From Epiperipatus broadwayi (taxonomy: Eukaryota > Onychophora > Udeonychophora > Euonychophora > Peripatidae): DNA of 64,000 nucleotides. A model generated the notes under the pieces. It was not told where the DNA came from and did not search any database. It saw nothing but the letters and a program-made list of their open reading frames with translations. The translations under genes and the position numbers were made by a program. Below, piece after piece: positions 23,470 through 37,740 of this stretch. Each line of letters opens with the position of its first letter. The stretch's first letter is position 1. The stretch covers positions 248,001 to 312,000 of the forward strand of contig JAQFVV010000503.1 of the NCBI GenBank assembly GCA_028023455.1, in the 5' to 3' direction.

Positions 23470-25039
23470 GTTGAGAATTATTATGTAAAGATAGGCTATA
23501 AAAGGAATAAATATTTAAAACATTTTAAATAATAAAATACAAATAATAAATTAGTCAAAAGCCTATTAGGGAATGGATTTTATTACTATATTTAGCAGAA
23601 AATATAATGGTTTAATGGAAAAATAGATCTTTAGGAAAATTGATATATATATTACTAAAAATAATGATAACATTAAAAATAAGGTAGAGGTAGTATATAA
23701 AACTAATTGCAACCACAATATTATAATATATCTAGGTCAATCAGAAAAAAATATGAAAGAAGACATAGAAACTAAAATGTAATTAAAGGAAAGAATACTC
23801 TGAGTTATAGAAAACATTTTGTAAACAATGTTACACAATGAATTGTGTCAAGAACATGCAACTAATAAAATACAGTAATAATTGTAAAAAGATATTATGT
23901 GGCACATTTACGAAAGTAGCAATAAATATGCCAACATGGTTAAAGAATTAATACTATTTTTTTTTAAATGTTCATTGTTCAATGATTGAAAGCATTAAAA
24001 TATATATTTTTAAAAAATCATTATCCATACATATTTGATTTGTAGAATATAAAATATAATAGGTTTGAATTTATTTTTTATTAGTTTTTATATTATTTTT
24101 AATGTATTATATTTTGAATAATTCCATTAGAAAGAGTTACAGTAGATTAATTTGAAAAAATTTCTATAACGAATAAAAACTAATTAGATCTTGTAAAAAT
24201 ATTTTATTCAATCTTATGTTATTTATTATTAATTTTATTTAAAATTGATTCCTATCACATATATGTTCATTACTTTTAAATTTATATTGGGAATCACATA
24301 TATTAATTGGAAAGCATATATATGAATTGTAAAATTATATACATAGTAATTATTAAAAAGTATTATATTATGCTTTTTAAATAATTATAAACATTAAAAT
24401 GAATAATGTGTATATATATACATTTGAAAAATTACATATAATTATAATTATAAATTGTTTGAATTTTTATTCTAGATGTTCGCATGTCAGAAGAAAGTAT
24501 CATTACTGGCTATTTAAATTTTCTCTAGCTTCTTTTCACTATCTTTCAAAGGACATTTTAAGAGATTATCTTCTACAAAAAAAAATCCAATAATGTTAAA
24601 TATAAAAGGAAATTAAGTCATCAAAGAACTGAAAGCTCTTGTATAAAATGAGTGTGTTTTATCCACTTATTTCTGATTTTATTCCAAACATATTTTGCAT
24701 TTTTTGTTTTCAATTATTATATACTTTCCTGCATTTCCTCTATGTATAAATGTATATGTTTTGGGTATTTTTCTTTTTTTGTACGGTGTATTTATAAATT
24801 CAATAAACATCTAATAGCACATAAATTATTGAAATGATATTAAATATTCAAAAAGTCATCTACTATATTTTTAATATTATTCAGTTTATTGACATATGAA
24901 ATAATTAATACTAATCCTGTAAATGTTGGTTTGACTTTTTCATCATGTAACAATTTTCAGAAAAATATAGAAAATATAATACATGCAACATCAAAAATAT
25001 AGTGAGTTAATTTCATATATAATAATAATAATAAATAAT
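23470..25039. other. AT-rich non-coding stretch
   Basis: No gene, RNA or clear repeat. Frames at 24399-24593 and 24652-24837 are short and unrecognised. Confidence 0.5.
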
Positions 25040-25310
25040 AATAATGTTTCAGCATTTGTTTTTATGATCATGATACATTATGTATTTATGGTTTTAACTT
25101 CAATTATAATAATGTAAAAATATTGCAAATTGAAGAAAATAACAACAAAAAGAAAATAAAGGAAGCTAAGCTAATATACAAATACAAACAAGACTTAATT
25201 AACAGACAGGCAGCAAATGTTAAGATTACAGAATTGTGGGGTGCTTAGCCTTTCAAAGTGTTAGTTGACAAAAACTATGAGAATAGTTGAAAGCACTTCT
25301 AAGTGGATAA
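25040..25310 (+). pseudogene. 3' fragment of PLE family A
   Basis: The plus strand encodes the extreme C-terminus of the same PLE as 18200-20440 (NNNKKKIKEAKLIYKYKQ, then QAANVKITELW), followed by a stop and a terminal stretch AGTTGAAAGCACTTCTAAG that matches the 3' end of element A. It is strongly 5'-truncated, with an AATAATAAT-rich leader. Confidence 0.8.
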
Positions 25311-25384
25311 AATTTTTAAAGTTATACTTTACATATAACTAATTATTGTATTTATAAATATTCAATTAGAAGGTATATGCTAAT

Positions 25385-25765
25385 TAGATCAACAACTCAA
25401 TGATGGTTTATTGAGCATGTGAAATACTCTCAATCCAAACCATAAGGTAGAGTCTTTGAAAAGATAAGAATGAACTGACTTATCCTTTACTTATATTCTC
25501 TTATATAGGTCAATCTGAGAGCTGGAGTATTTTAAATTGATCACATTACTTTTTGAAGCTATATTTTAACTATTCTTATTGGCAAAATTTTTAATTTACT
25601 GCTTTTTAATTTTAGATTAAATAAAATATATAAATTAAAACTTTTCAAAAGCAGTTACTATTATATATCTATTAGATTAAGAATTCAATGCTTGTTTGTT
25701 GATCACATGCTGTTGATTGAGAGCATTTCATAATCTCAATAAACCAGCAGTGAGTTGTTAACTAA
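25385..25765. repeat. Imperfect terminal-inverted-repeat element, MITE-like
   Basis: The left edge (ATCAACAACTCAATGATGG then TTTATTGAG and CTCTCAATC) is an imperfect reverse complement of the right edge (GATTGAGAG, CTCAATAAACCAGCAGTGAG, TTGTTAAC). Arms are about 60-70 bp. No coding content. A diverged MITE is the likeliest reading. Confidence 0.5.
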
Positions 25766-25775
25766 TTAATATATA

Positions 25776-26215
25776 TGTTGATACAAAGATTTTTATGGGT
25801 TGCATATATAAAAGATATATTTTGTGGGTTCATCAATGTTAAAAATTTTAAATATAAAGATGGTTGTTTAAATATTTTCTCCCCATAGAGATTAATAATG
25901 TTGATATGAAGATTTTCATGGGTTACATATATAAAAGACATATGTTATGGGTTCATCCATGTTAAAAATTTTAAATATAAAGATGGTTGCTTAAATATTT
26001 TCTTCCCGTAGATGTTAATAATGTTGATACATCTTTATATTTAAAATTTTTAACATGGATGAACCTGCAAAATATATCTTTTATATATGCAACCTGTGAA
26101 AATCTTTGTATCAACATTATTAATCTTTATAGGGAGGAAATATTTAAACAACCATCTTTATATTTAAAATTTTTAACATGGGTGAACCTGCAAAATATGT
26201 CTTTTATATATATAA
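25776..26215. repeat. Four-copy tandem plus inverted array (about 120-135 bp units)
   Basis: Two direct copies containing TTAAATATAAAGATGG and CATATATAAAAGA (25776-25908 and 25909-26025) are followed by two copies of the reverse complement (26025-26140 and 26140-26215, the last truncated). Together they form a large palindrome. The frame at 25987-26304 simply reads through the inverted half and is not a gene. Confidence 0.85.
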
Positions 26216-26284
26216 TCAAAATTATCCCAAATTCTCAACTTAACCAGCTTTATGCTTTTACTATTTATATATGTATATATGATT

Positions 26285-27330
26285 TTATAATTTTATGGCT
26301 GTAATTCTTGAAAATGTTTTAATATGATTATTAGAAAAAAGACAGTCAGATATTTATAAGACAGTAAACTGTTCTTTTTTATACTTAAAAAGAATCCTCT
26401 TTTAAATGCTGCTCTAAGTTTTATATAGAGATAAATTGTTACAGTAAGCATATACAAGTTTAGAAAACAGTCTCACAACTTATCCTTCTTTCCTATTTTG
26501 TAATAGACTCTTACACCAGTGAGTCAAGATTATAATTTTATAATTTTTAATGGGTACAATTGTTGAAAGTATTTTAATACATGGAAATTTCAATTTACTA
26601 TTTTAATTCACAGTAAGATAATGCAATGTTAATGTGTTGTTTTTTGCACTTAAAAAGAATTATTTTCTAACTACTGGTCTAAGTTTTATATAGAATTAAA
26701 AAAGGATTACTACCAAAATATATAAATTTAGGAAACAGAATCTCACATCTTTGCTTATTTTCTATACTATATAGTCTTTTCCACCAGTGAATCAGAATTA
26801 ACAATTTTTAACAGATGTAATTGTTGAAAATATTTTAATATGTGGAAATTTTTATTTATAATTTTATTTTAAAAAACTACAGTCTGATATCAATATGACA
26901 GTAAGTAAACTGTTATCACTTTTTTATACTTGAAGAAAATTCTCTAAGTACTGTTCTAGATCTTATATAAAGTGTTTCAGTAAACATATCTGACCTTGAG
27001 TAACTCTTTTAAGTGCAAAATGTATTAATAGTTTTTTATCTTATTAACAATCACATAATAAATAGAAATTTCCACAAATTAAAATATTTTCAACAATTAC
27101 ATCCATTAACAATTATTAAATTTTCAACTTGATTCACTTGTGACAGAGATTATTATAAAATGGGAAAACAGGAAAATTATGAAACTGTTTCTTTATCTTT
27201 TTATAAAACTTATAACAGCACTTAGAAGAGCATTTGTTTTAAGTGTAAAAAATTGTAACTGTTTACTGTCTTAGAATCATCTGACGTTTTTTCCCATAAA
27301 ACAATATAGAGAAATTTCCACATATATATT
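26285..27330. repeat. Three tandem 210-260 bp repeats plus an inverted copy
   Basis: Units begin near 26290, 26533 and 26796. They share TTGTTGAAAATATTTTAATA, then a CAGTAA...GTTNTTTTTTATACTT block, TCTAAGTTTTATATA, and a closing CACCAGTGAATCA. From about 27015 the same order appears reverse-complemented (AAATTTCCACA...TTTCAACAATTACATCC...GATTCACTTGTG...), ending near 27330. No coding content. Confidence 0.8.
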
Positions 27331-30300
27331 TATATTGTGTTAACATGACTACAGTTATTTTCAAGTGTTATTTGGATTATTTGAATGAAACTTGGACAAC
27401 TATTTAATGTCCAATTAGTTATAGAATTTTTTTCCATTATCCATTTCATAATCATTTGTGTAACTATCTCATACTTGGCAAGAGATTATTTAAATATACT
27501 TATCTGTATATAAAACAAGGATAAAAACCATTCAATATTCTATTACTCATAAATTAGAATGCCAAGTGGTTACTGTTTTTTCTCTTACTGTTTTTCAATG
27601 AAGGAACATTAAAAATATTTTTTTCTGTAGTGAGCTGCTTTTTCTATTTTTTGTAAAGAATGGACAGAGTCATGGCAACAACTACCAAAAAGACATTTAA
27701 CATTCTTGTAACATTTTTTAAGACCCATAACAAGATGGCAAGTTAATGTTGAGTAAAAATTGATGTCAGTTTATAAGCATTTCAATATTAGTCATCTAGA
27801 ATTTAAAAAAAGTCAGATCTTACAAATTTGTGTCCTAAATTATTAAAATGTATTTTTCTTACATGTTTGACATTGTGTTAACATGATAACAGATTCTTCT
27901 AAAACAGTTTATGATTAAAAAGCAATGCTCATTGTGAAAAACATTTGGATGCTGTGGAGGATTTAAAGCCAATAATATAGCAAATTACTGTAGAGGAAAG
28001 CACATCTAAAACACTTTCTGAGTAATCCATTTAAAATTACTCTAACATATTGCAAAAAAAAATCATTATGAATTTAAAATATGGTAAAACCTAATATATG
28101 TAAGTAATACTATATGGTGTCATGATCATAAGAACCAGACAATAGATGATTGAATAAATGCCATAGATTTAGATAATTTATTAATTTCTAACTACTTGAA
28201 TGCTTATGCCTAGAAATTATCAATGCAAAGTTATCAACAAATTCCCTTTTACATGTCACTGTTTACATAGATCATTCTCAAGATGATGTTCAAGATCCAT
28301 AGTGCACCATTTATTCAAACCACGTGGTCAAATATTCATTTGATAATCAAATAAATGATTGTATATATATATATATATATTATATATATCCCAATCATTT
28401 GATTTATATATATATATATATATATATATTCCCAGTCACTTTGTTTAATATTATTATATGTCTGTGAGTTATTTTTGAATAATTTATTTAACTGAATGAT
28501 TTTAAAATCTGTGGTTAATTAAATTTTTTGATTTCCAAGAGCAATTATCTTCATTTTACTCTTGAGCCATTATAAGCTTGATTAATCAATAGTTACCCGT
28601 ATGCTTTACTAGACTAACCAGTTTCTGTCTTTTGCCTTGTGAAGTTTTCAGTAAATGGTTCTAAAATAGAGTGAAAAGAACTGCTCATGAAAACATGAGT
28701 AAGCAAGCATATAAGAAGTTGTTATTGTTAATATTCTTTATCCAGTTAAGGCACCGAATGAACATTAATTGTTAAAAGAATGATCAAAATATCAAGTATT
28801 ATCATCAAATAAAACCGTGAATTGATGGGATATAACTTTTTAAAAATGTAGAAAATAATTATGAGAAATTCTAGCATTAATTTGAAAAAGTATCATATCA
28901 TACATAGTAACATAAATGACATGATTTTAAAAAATAAATCTATATATCCATTTGCTGCAACCACGTAAAAATTGCATAAAAAAGTTTATTAAAGATTCAT
29001 TCATCAAATGATAAAAATATTTTATAAGCAATTACCCAAGTTCTGTCAAATTTCTCATAAGAACTCTACGTGCATTTTACATGTATTTTGGTATATAATA
29101 TATAATTCTTTTATTTATATTTAGTCTGTATTATAAAAAAAAAAATTGAAAAGAAAAAAATATTCCTTAAAACTTTATAAACTAAAATAACGAAAATGGA
29201 GTACCCAGTACAAAATCTAATTTTCTTAATTACTGTCAAGTTAATATTAATTTTTTCCAATTATAGTATGTTTGAGTAATTAATTTATGGAAACTAGGTG
29301 TTTAGCATAATTCCCCATCCCCGAATAAAATTTTGACATTTAGTATAGCCATTGAGGACTAGGATGCAAAGCTAAAAATAATGCTCTTATGTGTCTCACA
29401 GACACATTTATTCTTTTATACTATTCAAGATAAAAACTATAATTTAATAAAACACTAAAAATTTTCATCTAGGCTAACTCACTTACATAGCTAACATTAG
29501 AAATTTTATAGTACTGCACCTATTAGTGATCAGTAATTAGTTTGATTAAAATAAAAAAATCTAAAGTATAATAAAGATAAGTACTCTTCAAAATCTATGA
29601 GGATATTTTGATGATGTTGATATTTAGTTTTCTAACCCAAGACCCTATAATTGTAAAATTGATAAAATATATTAAAAAATGACTTGGTGTCAGAATATAT
29701 ATGACTATTCATATAAGTTTACAAAGGTTTAAAACTTTGGACTTTCTAAATTTCATGTTATTTACTTAAATAATATAAAAATTAAATAGTGGGGTTAGAT
29801 GCACATTTGCTTTAGATATAGCTTTGAATCCTAGTTTTTACTGATAATTTGGAAGTTTTATATACTCAACTAATAGTAGATAGCTCTGAGTATGGTGAAG
29901 ATATCTGCTTGTATGTGGGTCATGTGATGTTGTTAGTATCTGCAGAATTATTTGTTATCCATTTTTTATCTTAACTCTTTTAATAAATATTTATTTTTGT
30001 GATCTTGGAATTTATTCATCTCATTATTGAATGTTCTATTGTAATGAATTTTTTGAACATATTACATTTATCTCATACAACTTTATCTCTTAAATTACAA
30101 TTTTATCACAGTAATGAAAAATTCTGAAAAAGAATAGAACTTTTATATTATTGTTTCACTGTCAGATATATGCGGTACATATAAGATAACATTATCATAT
30201 AATTTTGGAGATTAATAACACTCTTTGAAAAATATGGATTATGAGAAAAAAATTCGAATGAATAAAGGAATTATTTGATTAAAAAAACTACAGGTTTTGA

Positions 30301-30900
30301 AAATTGTATTTGCTAAACATGAAAATGAGAAATTGAAAAGTAAACATTTATAATATCTTATGTCAATAACACAAAGTCAATATTTAATGCTATAAACAGT
30401 ATTTTTTGGATTTAAATTATGACCAATGGAAAATAAAAATAAGAATGGAAAGTATTTAAATTTATATTATGCAAAATCCTTATTGAAACAATCTACAAGT
30501 GTTACAAGGACAATGGAAGACTTGAGGAAGTAAAAATATTATTACAGATAGAACTATATTACTATACTCTTAAAATATATACAGACTTGAAACAGAAAAT
30601 AATTTACAAAAATCATAGTGTAATAAAATTTAAGTCATATTCTAGTTATCACATATGATTATGAAGATATAATAATGTTATTGTTATTTAATATTTTCTT
30701 AATGCATATTCATGTTCACTATAAACTATCATAACATAAATGTTACATTCTGTATATAATTAAGTATGTAGTTTCCTAAAAATGTTTTTCATTAATTTAT
30801 GTTGATGAATTAGTTTAAAAGTATAACCTTAACTGAAATTACAAAAAAATCAAGTCAGATGTCACATGACAATTTAATAATCTTGTGTTTACAAATGCTA
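27331..30900. other. AT-rich non-coding stretch
   Basis: I see no gene. It contains two (TA)n tracts (28362-28429) and otherwise unremarkable AT-rich DNA. Confidence 0.5.
28362..28429. repeat. Paired (TA)n tracts
   Basis: Two TA runs are separated by TCCCAATCATTTGATT. A near-copy, TTCCCAGTCACTTTG, follows the second, so the unit of TA tract plus following spacer may itself be duplicated. Confidence 0.8.
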
Positions 30901-31270
30901 TATATAGAGCTCACAAAACAAACTCTTAACAAGCTTTGTAGAGTACCCTAACCTCAGACCGGCCTTTGCTATGATGGATTTGGTGATTTTATATTGCTAA
31001 AGCTATTAATATATGGTGTAACTGAACTTACTTTAGTCCCATATGCTATTTAAGTTAGATATCTGGATTGGAAGACATATGGATGTCTGAAATTTTCAGA
31101 GCTTCTACTTAATAGTTATACATTAGATAAAGTGATGGGCTTGTTCTAGTGTTTTTAATATAATGATTGAATATCCTAGCACCTCACTGAGGATGCTGGT
31201 AGCAGAGGCAGGCCTGAGGTTGGGGGTACTCTACAAAGCTTGTTAAGAGTATTTTTGCAAGCTCTATATA
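30901..31270. mobile_element. MITE-like element with 65-bp terminal inverted repeats
   Basis: The left arm (TATATAGAGCTCACAAAACA, then CTTAACAAGCTTTGTAGAG and TACCCTAACCTCAG) is the near reverse complement of the right arm ending at 31270. The total is 370 bp, with a non-coding core of about 240 bp. TA at both borders fits a TA target site, as used by Tc1/mariner-type elements; the superfamily is inference. Confidence 0.85.
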
Positions 31271-34200
31271 TAACCTTAATTGAAGAGAAATATTTCATGA
31301 AATCTGATCATTTATAAGTCATAAAAATATTTTTCTATAAATCAGGGCAAAGGTAATATTATATCTGTATTGTTGATCTAAGTACAAGATCATAAACTTT
31401 TATTATTTGTAGCAACATTTATAAAGAAAATATATAATACATTTTGTTATTGGACATGGAATTATGAATAGTGATATTCAGAAGTGATTTTTAGAAATAT
31501 ATTTAATATAATGAATACAAAAGCAGTGAACGAATATTGAATATCATAAAATGTTGTCTATGGTATTGATATTTAGCAATAGATTAAATTTAAAAAAATG
31601 CATAAAAATACTCAAATTAAGACTATTATTTCACAGTAGAAAATTTTTATTTCTGAACTCTGATTATACATTTAATTTATGGATAAAATATGTTGCTTAA
31701 AAAAGGTTATTCCAATTGATGAATTTCTCACTTTATATAATAGGACAGGAATGAGTTTTGCACTTGGGTTTAACTAATTATCACATATTATGAAAGTCTT
31801 CAAGTGTATCATAATATTTCTCTTGATCTAGATAGCACACTATTATTCTATCATAATAAATGTTCAAAGACATAATAGATATCAATGTTATTGAAACAAA
31901 AAGTTAAAATAAGTCTAAGATAAAAATGTTAAAAAGATGAAAATAAATGAACAACTACTAAAATCTTTAGACTAAATATCAAAAAATTATACAATACATA
32001 GAAAAGTAAATGTATGTGAAATAAATGAATAAAGTAAACCAATATTTCCAAAATGATATATAAATAAAAAGGTATAGATTGGAAAAACTTATTTAAGCTC
32101 GACTTTATTCTGTATTAGATTGATAATGTTTTAAAGTGATAGAATGTTGCTAAATAGTTTATATTTGTCAAGATGACTTGACATTCTATTTAGTCTCATG
32201 TTTATCAATCTATGCTTACAGATTAGTGAAGAATATCAATGGAATGGTAATTGTTTAATATAAACACTATCTGTAGTCTACATATCTATATTTTGAGGTA
32301 TCATACAACAGTATAAAATAGGTAATTTGAAAATATGAAGAGATTTATCTGTAAAATTTAATGTAATAATAAAGTTTGACTTAAAAGCTAAAGATATTTA
32401 AATACAAGCTCAACTTGTGTTTCAATGTACATGAATTCCCAGCAACTAAGTATTTTATATTTTTAGTGAACAAATTTATCTAGGAAACTTGCAATGGTTA
32501 ATCTGTAATCAGTATTTTTTATTGAAATTATGAGTGGTTTCTGGTGTAATGTGGTTTTTATCAGTTGAGATTTGTCAGAAGCATTTTGAGGGTTTTGACC
32601 CAGCAGAAAATATGGAAGTGAGATAAGTTTGACGGTGGTATTTTTAGTAAAAAAAATATTCTAAGATATTTTATTTTAAATCATTTCTTGACTACAAAAT
32701 TTATTAAATATTAATTATAATAATTTATTTTTATATGGAAGCAGCAACAGAAAATAAATTTTATATTCACGAGAAATTAATTATTAAATTTATTCATTAC
32801 TTATTCCTGCTTAAAAATCTTTTCACTTCGAATCTTTATAATGCTACATATTTTTCTACATTTTTTTTTACTTTATTCTTTTGCTGATTTTAATTTGAGT
32901 CAAATTTATAATTCAATCTTCAAGTAAAAAATTTAACACAGATCAAATTCTTTTTCAAATTTAATAAAAAGAATTCAGCTTTCATTTCTTAATGTTTAAG
33001 TTGGCTATTTTATAAATACATATATATATATATTTTACTATAACTTGTCAATAAAAAAAATAATTGTTTTTAGTTTAACCTATTTTGACACTAAATAGTT
33101 TTTCAAAATTTAAATCTAATATGACGTTTTTATTATTAGATTAAATTTGCTAGCAACATTTTAATTTGTTTGGAATTTCAGAATCTCTTTTAAAAGGGGA
33201 TGATTGTTTGCAAAACGAACAATAAATAGTCAGTGGGAAAAATAATTAAAATGCAATTTGTTCATGTATAAAAATAGCCACAAGCATAAATCGTTATAGG
33301 CATATAACTACTCTACCCCCCCCCCAACACCACTACTAGTGAATAAAGATGCATTAGGTTATAAACTTTGTAATAAGAGCATGATTACTCATCTTATCTG
33401 TCATACTTTATCCAGGGATATAGTTTACTTTTCAAATAAAAACTATTTATTATCATTTATTCATCAGACTTAGATGATTAGCTAAGTTGAATAACAATTA
33501 GATATCGGGAAAAAAATATTATATTTGCTTGAGTTTCAGCTTCTTAAAAAAATGTCCAGTTATAAATTATTTAAATTACAACAGAATAATAAGTAAATAT
33601 TAAATTCAGCTTTTGTATCTTACCAGTGTCAATCAACTAATATCTTTTGACATAAGATAAATTTGAGCCTTCAGGTCTGTAAATTGTTATAACATGTAAC
33701 ACTTTATTTTTTTATAGACTGATTTCTGTTTCAAATTAAAAGTTTGGTGATGTGAGTTGTTAATTTTTCTGTTGTTATATTAGTGTTTATAAATTTTTCC
33801 ATTCTTGCATTCATTAATCTATTCAAATCCACTCTCAATATGCTATTGCTATTAAACATTGGCTTACTTTAAGTAAGAAAATATACCATCAGAAGCTGAT
33901 TATATCATGATAAATTTAAGTTTAATGGTTATTTAACATTCTGACCTTTTATTTTTGCCACTCTTATCCCAGAATGGCAGTAATTTTAAAATTTTTGTTA
34001 AAAATAATAATGTTTTTGAACATAATTTTTCTTAAGAAATTTATTATACATTTAAAACTTATTGACCCTTTTTTTCTATATTTCACCATTGAATGTTTTT
34101 TTTTTAAAATTTTGATGTTAAAAAACTCTATGATTCAGATAGTCTTCCATCTATATTCTTAACATGGCCACTGATATTGTCCATTATTTAATTTTATTTG

Positions 34201-34592
34201 TATGCATTCTTAAAAATTATGTTTTTTACACTTTTGGAAATAAATTCTTATAATCAATTGTTTTTAAATTTTGTTTTTATAATTTTTATGGCAATTTTTT
34301 AATATTTAAAAAAAAATGGGATTTTTAAATAATAGAGTGTGGCCTCTGAAACAAGCATTTTAACTTATATATCTTATTTTGAATTTACTAAGATTTAATT
34401 TTTTATATGGTTTGCTGTTGGAATTTACATAATGGATATTTCAAACTACTTCAATCATTTTTATTCAATACTTATTTTATAAATATTGATGCTAATAAAA
34501 TTATTTCATATAAACAGACTTTCTTCTGCCATATCAATTCTAGTTTCCATTTTTTCCAATCATCTGCCTTCTTTTTCATTCTTTAAATAGAG
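31271..34592. other. AT-rich non-coding stretch
   Basis: No gene that I can support. The short hydrophobic frame at 33974-34162 is low-complexity and unrecognised. A poly-C run (about 33316-33325) is the only local oddity. Confidence 0.5.
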
Positions 34593-34638
34593 AATTAATA
34601 AATTTTGCCGTAGTAATCTACGGCAAAATTTATTAATT
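34593..34638. repeat. Perfect 21-bp inverted repeat with 4-nt loop
   Basis: AATTAATAAATTTTGCCGTAG, a TAAT loop, then the exact reverse complement. It would form a very stable hairpin in this AT-rich setting. It could be two element ends joined tip to tip, a foldback remnant, or a transcript hairpin. Confidence 0.9.
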
Positions 34639-37376
34639 TTATTTCTACCAAATTCAATTTCTATTCTCATTTTAAATAGAGCTTTCTTATTTCATTTATC
34701 ATTTTTTATTTTTGTAATTTTCCAAAAAAAACATTTTTTTTTTTGGTTGTATTACCATTTTCAGTGAGTTTCTGAGCATGGACTTATCTTTTCATATTAT
34801 AGAAACTTCTTTTTTATTAAGACCAAAATTTAATTTTTTTTCACTGTTTCTTATATACAGCCCAAACTCGAGGTTATATTTATAATTTTTTTTTTATATA
34901 ATTTGAGATGTAGTCTCTCTATTTACTCTTACAATTCAGAATAATGTATCTCAACTAATCAATGTTTTACCTTTTGCTTTATTTTTATCTGAAAATAAAT
35001 AATTTAGTGATGTATATAATTGGAATATTGTAGAAAAAAGTAATCTTCACACATACACTATTAGATTAAATTTGTTCACCCCCCCCCCACAATCAGTAAG
35101 TATTTTAGAAGCATAACTGTATTGCTTAGAGTTTATTTTTATATGAATCAACTCTTATTGACATTGCTTAAATCAGGACTTGAACTTATTATGAGCCTGT
35201 TATTTCAATTGACAAATTATTTGTACAAATTCAGTTTATATATTATACGAGTGTTTTTAATTTTTAAGCAGCTGTGATTTTGAATTATATTAGTTTGAAT
35301 ATATGTAAATAAAAGATTTAGTGACATATATAATTATAATCTTCTGTAACAAAATTAATCTTTACACATGGGCTATTAGATTAAGTTTATGAGCATCAAT
35401 CAATAAGTGTTCATGTCCTGATTTAATATGGTTAATAAGGATTGGTGTATATAAAAATATGCTTTAAACATAAGTGTAACACATAACTTAGAATACTTAT
35501 TGATGGCAAGTTCATATAAAATTAATCTAATAATGCAGGTGTGAAGATAATTTTTTTCCACAAAATTTATTTTTAGTTCTAACATTTTTAATATTGTTCT
35601 ATTGTTTAACTCTACTTCTTTAAAAACTTTGATCATGTTTACAATTTTTTACTTGTTTTTTTGTATACTGCTCATCTCAAATACCTATCAAACATTCTAA
35701 TTTTGCTTAACCTTTTTCTTTTGTGCTTCTAATATATTGGCACATTTTTCTTTAAAAATATATATTTATTTCAGTCTTTATTTTATTACTTATAAATAAT
35801 GTTTCTGAACACCTTTTTTACTCTATGTAGTGTGATACGTTTTAATATTGCACCTATTTATGTATGCTTATGTGAATGGAAATTTTAGTACTACTTGTTA
35901 AATAACATTTAATTGTTGTGTGACTTTCTTTCAGTAGAAAAAAAAATAATTATAAAAAATGAAATTCAAAAATATATAAAATATATTCTTTATTGTCTAA
36001 TATATTTGAATCTTAATTCACGAATCATAAAGTTTACTAATAACAAATCAATAATTTTTTTCATATTTAATTAAATGTTTCAGGGTTATATTTAAAATTT
36101 TATCCATTAATTTGTTACTTTGGTAGGATAAATCAGTTTTTAAAATAGTATATTACATTGTAATAAAGCTTTCTGGTTTTTAAATTAAATGTATACAATT
36201 GATAACTTTAAGTATATAATTTATAAAACAAATTACAAACTACATTTTTATTATAATTCATATGATTCAAAGAAATATTAATATCATTATTACATAATCC
36301 ATAAATATTAAGAGCATGAGTAATCAAGGAATACCATATAATGGAGTCAATGAAATTCCTAGCTTAATTTCTGATTATAAGTTTTTATGAGCAAAATATA
36401 TTAGATTACATGTATCTATTCAGTTGCCACCTTAATATATTATCAAATTCAAACTGCCTTAAAAAAATTTACACTATGAATTATGCATCTGCATCAGATT
36501 GGTTATATATAGAACAAACATTATGACACAACCAAATATTTTATTAACATCAGTCATATTCTAAAGATGTAGATCCTCTTTATATTTTGAAAAAAATAGA
36601 TAATAACTGCTAAACAAAGCATTGTAAAAATACATTTAACTTAAATTTCAATATCTGATGCATTGTTAGCAATGAATCATTTTATTATAAATCCTAGATT
36701 AATAAATGTAAGCATAAAAATTAATGAACTTCAGATTATAATGATAACTAAATTTTCATGTGAGTGGATTTAAATTTCATCAGTGAGAAAAATTAGATTT
36801 CACAAACTTATTTAGTAGATAACTTTAATCTATTTTATGCTTTCAAGATCTATATAAATATTCAAGCAAGTTAGCTTAGATTCAAAACCAAGATTGTTGT
36901 TAAACTTTTTGTCTTTATCATAAATAATATAAAAATTAAAAATGGTTATTGGAGAGATTGGAGATGTATCATTCAATGCTTATTGCTGACAATGTCAAAT
37001 AACCAGAAACCGCTTTAGAGATTCATTGACACTATATTCCAATGTCAATCGATTTTTTTTAAATTATATAGAATCTTCTATTACAATTAAATAATAGAAT
37101 TGATTATTGCTATTATTATACATATTAATTGTAATCTAGAAAAGTCTTGATGTTTTTTTGTTTGATATATAATTTATAAGACTTAAAATATGACTTTGCA
37201 TAAAATTATTATGAGTTTTTCCCTTTAGTTTAAATAAATAGGTTTTTAAAAGCCTTTTATTTTAGCAATCATGAAAGACCATATATGTTATGCATTATGA
37301 TTTTAGTTAAATATTTTTTACACTTACATCAACTGGAGTTAGTATAATTTCTGTCATAGTAATATAAATATATATA

Positions 37377-37382
<6 letters not shown>

Positions 37383-37436
<54 letters not shown>
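37383..37436. repeat. Compound (TA)n(GT)n microsatellite
   Basis: About 28 bp of TA is followed directly by about 26 bp of GT. Frames reading through it are artefacts. Confidence 0.95.
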
Positions 37437-37440
<4 letters not shown>

Positions 37441-37711
37441 AATTACGTTTGATGTTTGTATTCTTTCGAAAATATATTGAAGCAGTCAATCTTAGCTTAA
37501 GATTGAGTTTCATGTTTCCATCTACTAACCTATGTTTAAATCCCTATTTCCCATCCCGCTCCTTTTGTCGTGTATATATATTTCATGTATATATTTGAGA
37601 TGCGCGCCTAAATTATAAAATTTAATGTTTCAATAACATGTTTTAAAATTATTATTAATTCTTTTTATTAATTATTAGTTCTTTTTTATTAAAGTATTAT
37701 AGATGCGGCTC

Positions 37712-37740
37712 AAATATATATATATATATATATATATATA
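37712..37740. repeat. (TA)n microsatellite
   Basis: Short alternating TA tract. Confidence 0.9.
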
